Of a DNA stretch of 11,972 nucleotides, positions 6,746 through 11,972 are shown piece by piece. The notes below the pieces were generated by a model. The model was not told the origin of the DNA and ran no database searches. It saw only the letters and a program-made list of their open reading frames with translations. The translations under genes and the position numbers were made by a program. Position 1 is the first letter of the stretch; every line of letters starts with the position of its first letter. The stretch is from Flavobacterium sp. (lineage in GTDB: Bacteria; Bacteroidota; Bacteroidia; Flavobacteriales; Flavobacteriaceae): the NCBI GenBank assembly GCA_005792865.1, contig SXQR01000040.1, positions 1-11,972 on the forward strand, written 5' to 3'.

Positions 6746-7311
6746 TGGCCCGGCCGGTTTGCCGAAACAAAATCAGTGATGAAGGCAAGTAGCCCGATTG
6801 ATTTCAGGCTTTCGATTTCCCCGGAAACCCTTTGCCCCTCAAAATATTGAGCGCGAATCCCGGAATCAAAGAACCCGGACAAGTTCCCGTCCTGCTCCAG
6901 CATCCGGTTGATGGACCGGCTCTGCGCATGATGCGAGTCGGCTAGTATGGATTGGATTAGCGATAAATTTTTCACGCAGGCATAACGCGTGGCGGCCAGC
7001 ATCAGCAATACGGAGGCGTTGTACATTTTTTTCTCATGTGCCCGAAACCCCTCCGAGATGAGCGGCTGGCCAGGATAGCAGGAATTGAGGTATTCTTCAA
7101 GCGCCTTTCGGTGTTTCCGGAAGAACAATACGATGATCTGCGAGGCCGCATCTTCCTGTCCTGCATTGGCCAGTTTGGCAAGGTCATACACCGTCCGAAG
7201 CCTGATGCGCTGCGGCACATACCATCCGATCTGCAACAATGATAGGATATTCTTGTCAAGGGTCGCATCGGCAATGAGCGTTACGGCATCGTGCATCAGA
7301 TCTTGTGGCAT
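6736..7311 (-). CDS. Helical protein of unknown function coupled to the M23 peptidase
   Basis: A 191-residue protein, probably all alpha-helical, without signal peptide or membrane segment. I recognise no family. It begins MPQDLMHDAVTLIADA, has a basic/aromatic central part (LFFRKHRKALEEYLNSCYPG) and ends FITDFVSANRPGHHP. The frame is open much further upstream, but that part is an Arg/His/Gln-rich low-quality translation that lies antisense-in-frame over the peptidase gene. The ATG at 7309-7311 overlaps the peptidase stop (TGATG) and is the natural start. This coupling suggests it is made with the peptidase, although it would stay in the cytoplasm. Its stop overlaps the convergent membrane protein gene by ten bases. 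Confidence 0.7.
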   Translation of the reverse strand: MPQDLMHDAVTLIADATLDKNILSLLQIGWYVPQRIRLRTVYDLAKLANAGQEDAASQIIVLFFRKHRKALEEYLNSCYPGQPLISEGFRAHEKKMYNASVLLMLAATRYACVKNLSLIQSILADSHHAQSRSINRMLEQDGNLSGFFDSGIRAQYFEGQRVSGEIESLKSIGLLAFITDFVSANRPGHHP

Positions 7312-8123
7312 CAGTACGATCGGCTGTAACTGGCATGTTCGATCAACGCCTCGGTCTTTGTGCCGTCTCCTGTCCTGAACTTGGTCTGTATGGTCTCGCG
7401 CCTGTCCATCCGTTGCAGGAATACGACCAGATGGAGATGTGGGCCGCTGCTGTATCCGGTATTTCCGCTTATTGCGATGACGTCGCCTGCCCTTACCGTA
7501 TCGCCGGGCTTCAGGCTGGTTCCGTTCTGCTTGATATGGGTGTACTCGGCGAAGGTGCCGTCCCCATGTTGAATAATGATGTAATTGTTGAACTGCTTGC
7601 AACTCTCCTCCTTGCAGCCGCGGTTGTGTCGCGTGACCACCTGGATCACCTTGCCATCGCGCACGGCCGTGACCTCGGTACCGATCTTCATGGAAAAATC
7701 CAGCGCGTTTTCCCCCTTGTGCGAGAATTTGCCGTTGTAGCCCTGGTCAATCTTAAAACTCTGGCCCGTCTTGAACGGAAGCCAATATTCGTGATCCCGA
7801 TCGTATTGGGTCTGGGTTACATCGCCAAACTGGATCAGGGATTTGAAAGATAGTTTAGCGGCCTTCGCAGGATTGGCGGGAACCAGGCGGTCAACCTCAA
7901 ACTTTTTTGTGCGCGCCGGCACCACGACCGGAATTTTATGCGCCTTCGCATCCTTCATGTTGACGATCTGGTAATCGATGAGCACGGTCACCGGGCAATA
8001 TTCGTCATTGTCCACCAGGACCGTAAACACGTTATTGGCCGATTCAGTATAGGCACGTGCGGCAACCTGGGCCGGGGAATGGCAGGTAAATATTAGCAGA
8101 AGCAGGACAATGGCTTTTCGCAT
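7311..8123 (-). CDS. M23 family metallopeptidase (secreted)
   Basis: A 270-residue protein. The signal peptide (MRKAIVLLLLIFTCHSPAQ) is followed by a beta-rich N-terminal half and a C-terminal LytM/peptidase M23 domain. Zinc ligands are visible: His135 and Asp142 in FSHKGENALDFSM, and His231 in GPHLHLVVF, where His229 is the companion catalytic His. His196 in YTHIKQNG and GDVIAISGNTGYSSGPHLHL complete the family signature. M23 enzymes are endopeptidases that cut peptidoglycan cross-bridges; with all ligands present this one should be active in the periplasm. The start at 8123 is chosen for the signal peptide; the open frame continues upstream to about 8333 into the divergent gene. It is divergent from the gene at 8206 and coupled to the one at 6736. 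Confidence 0.92.
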   Translation of the reverse strand: MRKAIVLLLLIFTCHSPAQVAARAYTESANNVFTVLVDNDEYCPVTVLIDYQIVNMKDAKAHKIPVVVPARTKKFEVDRLVPANPAKAAKLSFKSLIQFGDVTQTQYDRDHEYWLPFKTGQSFKIDQGYNGKFSHKGENALDFSMKIGTEVTAVRDGKVIQVVTRHNRGCKEESCKQFNNYIIIQHGDGTFAEYTHIKQNGTSLKPGDTVRAGDVIAISGNTGYSSGPHLHLVVFLQRMDRRETIQTKFRTGDGTKTEALIEHASYSRSY

Positions 8124-8160
8124 GGCGGGAATTTGCGGGGAAAATACGAAAATCTGCGTA

Positions 8161-8191
8161 TTTCGGTCATGTGGCACGATCTCTAGGTTTG
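8161..8191 (+). promoter_or_regulatory. Flavobacterial-type promoter for the secreted protein gene at 8206
   Basis: The -7 element TAGGTTTG (8184-8191) is a perfect match to TAnnTTTG. A TTTC at 8161-8164 sits exactly 19 bases upstream, one mismatch from the -33 TTTG. It lies 14 bases before the ATG. This is the best promoter in the window. Confidence 0.6.
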
Positions 8192-8205
8192 CAAAAACAC
8201 TTATC

Positions 8206-9291
8206 ATGAAAAAATATCTTGCCTTATTGCTTCTGGCGGCCATACCTGCGGGAGCACAAACCCTTGGGGAATTCAAACCCGACGAGACCTCATATGGATT
8301 GTCGAAAATAAAGAAAGACGCCAACAAGCGCATTTACATCTCGGGATTCGAGGTCAATTTTCAAATCTATAACGAGAAGGAAAAGTTCAAACAGGGCGGC
8401 TCGATGTTGGGCGGCGGAATGAAAGGCGATGCCAAAAGCGAGGTCTCGATAGGTCTTGAAGGCCTGGACGAGCAAACGGTCCAGCAGATTACCGACCAGC
8501 TTTATGCCGATTATATGGCAAAGCTTAAAGGGGCCGGCATGACCATCCTTACGGCCGACGAGGCCGGAAAAACCGAAAAATATTCGGGTTTCCAGCGAAT
8601 GCGCGGAGGCAAGATCTCCATGGCCGAAATACCCGGGGTGATGACCGCAACACCTACCAATTTTGAATACTACGTAAAGGGCGTGGACAAGGACGGCAAA
8701 TCCAAAAAAGGAGGTTTCCTGGGCAATGAAGCCTCCCTTTTTCCTGGGTTGTCCAGAGACTTGGGCGATGCAATCATCGGGAATGTGGACATCACGGTCC
8801 TTTTTGTCAGTGACCAGAACGCCTTCCAGGGCAATGGCGCAAAGATCAAGGTCAAGACCAACCTAAGGCTCGTGGGCCAGGAGACGATCATCATGACCGA
8901 TGACAGCGCGATCAAGTTCAAGGGCCAGAATACGATGACGCCGGTCTCGAGCACCGTGGCCTTTTATCACGGCAAGATGGGTGCGGGCAGCACCTCGGCC
9001 TATACGGGAACGCTCAAGAAACCGGTATCGATAATGGGGATTGTTGATGACGAAACCATCACGGCATACGCTGCGGGCGGCATGTCTTCAGGTACGCCCA
9101 CAATTTACGGCACTTTCTACAGCGTGCGCAACGGCAACACATCAAACGCCAGGTTATCAAGGTCGACCCAAACCGATACCGTGAAGGGGTTTATGCGGCT
9201 GCCAAGAAATTCCTCGAATACCACACCGACGAGTTCCTCAAAAACATTTAAAAAAAATGCCCCATCCGGGGCATTTTCTTTTTTGATGTGA
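8206..9291 (+). CDS. Secreted protein, unknown function, frameshifted near its 3' end
   Basis: As it stands the frame encodes 361 residues. The signal peptide is MKKYLALLLLAAIPAGAQ; the mature protein is beta-rich with Gly-rich loops (GGSMLGGGMKGDAKSEVSIG, NVDITVLFVSDQNAFQ). I recognise no domain; it looks like a Flavobacteria-type exported protein. Sense coding clearly changes frame at about 9130-9153: the zero-frame tail is Ser/Thr/Lys-rich and reads through the terminator, ending with SGAFSFLM. The other frame gives VIKVDPNRYREGVYAAAKKF followed by LEYHTDEFLKNI and a TAA at 9249-9251. Repaired, the protein would be about 348 residues. No slippery heptamer is visible, so a mutation or sequence error is likelier than programmed shifting. 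The start at 8206 follows a good promoter. Confidence 0.8.
   Translation: MKKYLALLLLAAIPAGAQTLGEFKPDETSYGLSKIKKDANKRIYISGFEVNFQIYNEKEKFKQGGSMLGGGMKGDAKSEVSIGLEGLDEQTVQQITDQLYADYMAKLKGAGMTILTADEAGKTEKYSGFQRMRGGKISMAEIPGVMTATPTNFEYYVKGVDKDGKSKKGGFLGNEASLFPGLSRDLGDAIIGNVDITVLFVSDQNAFQGNGAKIKVKTNLRLVGQETIIMTDDSAIKFKGQNTMTPVSSTVAFYHGKMGAGSTSAYTGTLKKPVSIMGIVDDETITAYAAGGMSSGTPTIYGTFYSVRNGNTSNARLSRSTQTDTVKGFMRLPRNSSNTTPTSSSKTFKKNAPSGAFSFLM
9153..9251 (+). other. Displaced native C-terminus of the gene at 8206 (frame +3)
   Basis: Thirty-two sense codons (beginning GTT ATC AAG GTC) followed by TAA encode an amphipathic helical end, REGVYAAAKKFLEYHTDEFL, that fits as the end of the upstream protein. 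The TAA abuts the terminator stem. A single missing base shortly before 9153 would join it to the main frame. Confidence 0.7.
9254..9284. terminator. Bidirectional Rho-independent terminator
   Basis: A perfect 10-bp stem, AAAATGCCCC / GGGGCATTTT (9254-9263 and 9268-9277), with a 4-base loop is followed by a T-rich run to 9284. The A-tract on the left gives the same structure on the minus strand. It lies between the ends of the convergent genes at 8206 and 9298, so it can serve both. Confidence 0.9.
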
Positions 9292-9297
9292 TGAATG

Positions 9298-9576
9298 CTA
9301 TGCGGCCATTTGCATGGCAGGCGCAGGGACGCGGTGAAAATAATCGCAGTAAAATTCGGCTATCTCATAAACCAGGTCCTTCGCTTCCCGAGTTGGATTT
9401 TCGGTGTAAAGTTTCAATTTGCGAAGAAGCAGTTTCCTTACGGCGCCTTCAAGTGGATTTTCGGTATCGGCTTCCTGATTCAGGATTTCGCGGATGCGCT
9501 CCACGATATTTTGACGGTGCAGGAAACGTTCTGCGATAAACAGATTTAAAACAAGGGTTGTAATGTTGTTGCTCAT
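9298..9576 (-). CDS. Small protein of unknown function
   Basis: A 92-residue protein beginning MSNNITTLVLNLFIAERFLH, helical and charged (RQNIVERIREILNQEADTEN, then REAKDLVYEIAEFYCDYFHR). No signal peptide. I recognise no family. It faces the gene at 8206, and its stop lies 14 bases beyond the shared terminator. A promoter-like TAATTTAG on the minus strand (9593-9600 in plus coordinates) sits 17 bases before its ATG. That and its codon use suggest a real gene; overlapping plus-strand frames are less plausible. Confidence 0.6.
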   Translation of the reverse strand: MSNNITTLVLNLFIAERFLHRQNIVERIREILNQEADTENPLEGAVRKLLLRKLKLYTENPTREAKDLVYEIAEFYCDYFHRVPAPAMQMAA

Positions 9577-9592
9577 GATAATGGGTTTTTGG

Positions 9593-9600
9593 CTAAATTA
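9593..9600 (-). promoter_or_regulatory. Candidate -7 element (minus strand TAATTTAG)
   Basis: Reading the minus strand, TAATTTAG resembles TAnnTTTG and ends 16 bases before the ATG of the small gene at 9576. No good -33 box is visible. Confidence 0.35.
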
Positions 9601-9671
9601 CTGCCGCCGTTACGCCTTCAGATTATAGCATTAAGCAAATAGATTATACTTAAACAAGGTTACCAAATCGT

Positions 9672-9756
9672 TAACTTCGGGTAAAATTATGGCTTTATGC
9701 GACAAGCAGCACTTTTGACCGATATCTAGCCGAAAAAGTCGATTAAGTGATTTTTT
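9672..9756 (+). ncRNA. Weak candidate small RNA with own promoter and terminator-like hairpin
   Basis: A TAACTTCG -7-like motif at 9672-9679 is followed by no convincing ORF. About 30 bases later an interrupted inverted repeat (CACTT-TT-GAC at 9710-9719 against GTC-GATT-AAGTG at 9738-9749) precedes TTTTTT at 9751-9756. The transcript would run from about 9687 to 9756. The stem is short and imperfect, so this is speculative. Confidence 0.15.
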
Positions 9757-9866
9757 CTATAAATGCAAAAAATTCTCGGACGCGCCTTCCGAAGCATTCC
9801 ACCCGAGTATTCAACTAATTTAATGTCGCCATCAGCCTTCCGGTAGCATTCAAATAAAATATTTGC

Positions 9867-9874
9867 TATCTTAG
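9867..9874 (+). promoter_or_regulatory. Candidate -7 element (TATCTTAG) for the gene at 9891
   Basis: TATCTTAG matches TAnnTTTG at all but one position and lies 16 bases before the ATG at 9891. The copy of the near-direct repeat at 9835-9851 overlaps where the -33 box would be. Confidence 0.45.
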
Positions 9875-9890
9875 TGGCAATCATAAGGTT

Positions 9891-10307
9891 ATGACGCTAC
9901 GGTACAAAAAATCGCACCTTCAACTTCTGGCAGGCCTGGGGCTTGGACTCATGATGATTTCGGCCGTCATGTATTGGCTCGGGGCTGGAGAATTCGTTGC
10001 GGTATTTCTGGCGATGGGGCTTTATAACATCATATTGTATGTTTTCCGGTCAACCAGGCATTACCTTGCAGTCAGAAACGGAATCATTAAAAAGTCCGGC
10101 ATTTTTGGAGGAAGCATTTCACTAAAGGACATACGACGCGTGCATCATTTTGGCGGGGATATTTTCATTCATGGACCTCACTCCGAAATTCCGGTTTATA
10201 CTGCTTTCCTGGATCCCGATTCCCTGCGGAGATTTGAGAAAATGCTCCGGCAATTTGCAACTGTAGATGGCAGCAATGTATCGCAACAACGGCCCGTTAC
10301 AGGTTGA
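9891..10307 (+). CDS. Membrane protein with PH-like C-terminal domain
   Basis: A 138-residue protein with two transmembrane helices (about residues 12-30 and 33-53) and a soluble tail. The tail YLAVRNGIIKKSGIFGGSIS, then LKDIRRVHHFGGDIFIHG and SLRRFEKMLRQF, has the pattern of bacterial PH-like (YdbT-type) domains, where a YxVxxxxLxxxxG strand precedes the I-L-x-D-I-x-x-V strand and a closing helix. The domain call is a fold guess from pattern. The tail is likely cytoplasmic given the basic residues after helix two. Function unknown. It has its own promoter and stands alone. Confidence 0.65.
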   Translation: MTLRYKKSHLQLLAGLGLGLMMISAVMYWLGAGEFVAVFLAMGLYNIILYVFRSTRHYLAVRNGIIKKSGIFGGSISLKDIRRVHHFGGDIFIHGPHSEIPVYTAFLDPDSLRRFEKMLRQFATVDGSNVSQQRPVTG

Positions 10308-10534
10308 TTATTTATAGAATTCCCACTCAAGGTTATTAAAATCCCACTTAATTTCATTTTTTAATCAGCGTTGCCTTACAGCATAATATATGCGATGTGG
10401 GAAGGTTCGTAATAATTTTTTTTAAACCGTTAAATTTTAAGATAAATTGTAAGTAATTTTTTATATTCAAATGTTAAATATGCATTTCGTCGATAAAAAG
10501 TTACATTTTAACAGATAAATTAAATTTCTTCTTA

Positions 10535-10542
10535 TAGTTTTG
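10535..10542 (+). promoter_or_regulatory. Candidate -7 element (TAGTTTTG) for the repeat protein gene
   Basis: A perfect match to TAnnTTTG at the junction between the AT-rich stretch and the GC-richer leader. It predicts a leader of roughly 90-95 bases before the ATG at 10644. No exact TTTG is found 19 bases upstream. Confidence 0.5.
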
Positions 10543-10595
10543 TCTCCGTCAGGTTGATGATTGAATCGCCCCTCAACATCGCCGGCACGACGGTC

Positions 10596-10613
10596 TCCAA
10601 TTCCGCAATTGGA
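10596..10613 (+). repeat. Perfect hairpin in the leader of the repeat protein gene
   Basis: TCCAATT-CCGC-AATTGGA forms a perfect 7-bp stem with a 4-base loop; CGG (10591-10593) and CCG (10618-10620) could extend it. There is no T-run after it, so it is not a terminator. It may affect translation or mRNA stability. Confidence 0.5.
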
Positions 10614-10643
10614 TCCGCCGTTAAAAACTTAACCTACTGAACT

Positions 10644-11972
10644 ATGAAGAAGTTTTTATTTCTTATGGCTGCGCTTTTTTGCCTGACCGCAAATGCGCAA
10701 AGAACTAACAAACCACCCAAGGTCAAGCCCGGAAACGGAAATACCGTTGCACCGGCAGCGTTAAGCTATCCCACGCCAAACATCTTTACGGCTGGGAGCG
10801 CAATCACCGCGTTGACACCAACGGTCACCGGGAATGTCTCCACCTTCGCCGTTTCACCTGCGCTGCCCGCAGGCCTTGCTCTCAATGCCACAACCGGTAC
10901 CATCAGTGGTACTCCGACGGCTGCATCGGCATCGGGTATCTATACTGTCACCGCGTCCAATGCTGCGGGAAGTATTTCTTTCGGAGTGGGGATTACGGTG
11001 AATGCACCATTGTCGGCGCCATCGGCCCTGTCCTATCCGACGCCCAACACCTTTACCGTCGGCACCCCGATCGCCATGCTTTCGCCCACCGTGAGCGGTA
11101 CGGTAACTTCCTATAGTGTATCGCCCGCGCTTCCTTCAGGACTTTCCATGAGCACCTCGACAGGTAAGATCACCGGAACGCCCACCACTGCCACGGCAAC
11201 GGCTACCTACACGGTGACGGCTTCAAATGCGGCCGGCAGCCGTACTTTTGGCGTGGTCATCACGGTGAATGCGGCCCTGGCGGCACCATCGGCACTGAGC
11301 TATACATCGCCCAATACTTTTACCGCCGGAACTTCCATTGCGGCGCTTGTCCCCGTGGTTTCGGGAACGGTCACTTCTTATAGCGTGTCGCCGTCGCTTC
11401 CCGCAGGGCTTTCCATCAGCAACTCGACGGGAATTATTTCGGGTACGCCGACCGTTGCCTCGCCTACCGCAACCTACACCGTTACGGCCTCAAACGCCGC
11501 CGGCAGCAGGACCTTTGGTGTGGTGATCACGGTCAATGCAGCTTTGGCCGCGCCCTCGTCCCTGAGCTATACATCGCCCAATACCTTTGTGACTGGCACC
11601 TCGATCACGGCGCTGATGCCGGTTGTGACCGGCACGGTGTCTTCATACAGCGTCTCCCCGTCATTACCTGCCGGCCTTTCGCTGAGCACGTCTACCGGCA
11701 TCATTGCCGGCACGCCAACGGCCGCAACGCCAACCGCGACCTATACCGTGACGGCATCAAACGCCGCAGGAAGCAGGACTTTCGGGGTGGTGATCACGGT
11801 CAATGCCGCGCTCACCGCGCCTTCTGCCCTCTCCTACCCCTCGCCTAACACCTTCACGGCCGGAACCGCCATCGCCACCTTGTCACCCACTGTATCTGGC
11901 ACCGTGACCGCATACAGCATTTCGCCGTCATTGCCGGCGGGCCTGTCCATGAGTACATCGACCGGAAAGATC
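10644..11972 (+). CDS. Secreted protein of tandem Ig-like (He_PIG-type) repeats, 3' end outside window
   Basis: The frame is open for 443 codons to the window end with no stop. The signal peptide is MKKFLFLMAALFCLTANA with Gln after it, then a short basic/Pro linker (RTNKPPKVKPGNGN). From residue 40 the protein is four and a half copies of an 89-residue Ig-like domain. Each has ALSYPTPNTFTAG-like starts, GTVTSYSVSPSLPAGLS, TGIISGTPT and ATYTVTASNAAGSRTFG, the last followed by VVITVNAAL. This matches putative Ig (He_PIG, PF05345) domains common in bacterial adhesins and surface proteins. In Bacteroidota such proteins often end in a type IX secretion or sorting domain, but that part is outside the window. 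The role is probably adhesion or surface structure; this is inference. Confidence 0.88.
   Translation, partial: MKKFLFLMAALFCLTANAQRTNKPPKVKPGNGNTVAPAALSYPTPNIFTAGSAITALTPTVTGNVSTFAVSPALPAGLALNATTGTISGTPTAASASGIYTVTASNAAGSISFGVGITVNAPLSAPSALSYPTPNTFTVGTPIAMLSPTVSGTVTSYSVSPALPSGLSMSTSTGKITGTPTTATATATYTVTASNAAGSRTFGVVITVNAALAAPSALSYTSPNTFTAGTSIAALVPVVSGTVTSYSVSPSLPAGLSISNSTGIISGTPTVASPTATYTVTASNAAGSRTFGVVITVNAALAAPSSLSYTSPNTFVTGTSITALMPVVTGTVSSYSVSPSLPAGLSLSTSTGIIAGTPTAATPTATYTVTASNAAGSRTFGVVITVNAALTAPSALSYPSPNTFTAGTAIATLSPTVSGTVTAYSISPSLPAGLSMSTSTGKI
10761..11972 (+). repeat. Tandem 267-base repeat array (89 residues per unit)
   Basis: Units start at 10761, 11028, 11295, 11562 and 11829: four complete copies of exactly 267 bases and 144 bases of a fifth. 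The first copy is the most diverged (AAGSISFGVGITVNAPLSAP against AAGSRTFGVVITVNAALAAP). The second halves of units 2-4 are nearly identical as protein but differ at many third codon positions, so selection acts on the protein and the copies are not very recent. Confidence 0.95.

Larger units (their letters stand above)
9577..9890. other. 314-base intergenic region between divergent genes
   Basis: No protein gene seen. It holds a minus-strand -7-like motif near 9593-9600, a second plus-strand one at 9672-9679 with no gene behind it, a weak hairpin at 9710-9749 with T-run 9751-9756, a near-direct repeat pair at 9784-9799 and 9835-9851, and the -7 element at 9867-9874 for the next gene. Confidence 0.7.
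10308..10643 (+). promoter_or_regulatory. 336-base AT-rich leader of the Ig-like repeat protein gene
   Basis: No protein gene seen. The first 250 bases are far more AT-rich than the flanks. They contain a TCCCACT repeat (10321-10327 and 10342-10348), an inverse copy GTGGGAA (10397-10403), and a small palindrome GCATA-ATA-TATGC (10381-10393). The last 100 bases after the -7 motif are GC-richer and form the probable 5' untranslated leader. Confidence 0.6.

Noticed and set aside
7312..7602. N-terminal extension of the minus-strand gene at 6736
   Set aside because: This part lies inside the peptidase gene in another frame and is low-complexity; the ATG overlapping the peptidase stop is better.
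7305..7853. Plus-strand open frame over the M23 peptidase
   Set aside because: The minus strand carries complete M23 zinc motifs; the plus frame has no recognisable domain.
8110..8205. Upstream extension of the secreted protein gene at 8206
   Set aside because: It would place 32 residues before a clean signal peptide and would start inside the divergent peptidase gene, upstream of the promoter.
9120..9160. Programmed -1 ribosomal frameshift
   Set aside because: No X-XXY-YYZ slippery heptamer or downstream stem-loop is visible near the switch point; a mutation or sequence error is simpler.
1..11972. Defence island, prophage, IS element, CRISPR or tRNA gene
   Set aside because: No transposase, integrase, short spaced repeats, cloverleaf sequence or known defence domains were found; the tandem repeat at the right end is protein-coding.

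Overview
The window looks like a chromosomal stretch from a Bacteroidota bacterium, most likely a flavobacterium-like lineage with an unusually high G+C (roughly half). Four things point there. Secreted proteins repeatedly start with short signal peptides ending in Ala-Gln. Upstream regions lack Shine-Dalgarno boxes and instead carry TAnnTTTG-like -7 elements. The first gene is the exonuclease/GIY-YIG-UvrC fusion typical of that phylum. A long secreted Ig-like repeat protein lies at the right end. No tRNA, rRNA, IS element, integrase or CRISPR array is visible.

Left part (1-5446, all plus strand): the 3' end of the exonuclease/UvrC-like gene; a DUF1801 gene with no canonical start where its conserved N-terminus should begin; then tightly packed genes for an AlkD-like HEAT-repeat protein, an HPP-family membrane protein (ATGA overlap) and a TRIC/UPF0126 channel-like protein (29-base overlap). 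These are followed by a 69-residue small protein, a DUF4256 protein, a secreted SnoaL/NTF2-like protein, an SRAP-domain (YedK/HMCES-like) DNA-protein crosslink protein with intact catalytic residues, and a small membrane protein. Several are DNA-repair related, but the set reads as a housekeeping/accessory run rather than one defined system.

Middle (5447-8205): a coupled pair of envelope proteins (secreted protein plus lipoprotein) and a small four-helix membrane protein on the plus strand. These converge with a minus-strand pair: an M23-type zinc metallopeptidase whose stop codon overlaps the start of a helical protein of unknown function.

Right part (8206-11972): a secreted protein gene with a convincing frameshift near its 3' end. 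The displaced native C-terminus ends at 9251, immediately before a strong bidirectional terminator, and the shifted frame reads through that terminator. Then come a small minus-strand gene, a 314-base non-coding gap with a weak small-RNA candidate, a membrane protein with a PH-like tail, a 336-base AT-rich leader, and a secreted protein built of exact 267-base (89-residue) Ig-like repeats that runs off the window.

I see no clear new defence or mobile system. The most notable items are the frameshifted secreted-protein gene, the exact-period repeat protein, the missing start of the DUF1801 gene, and the coupled M23 peptidase/unknown-protein pair.
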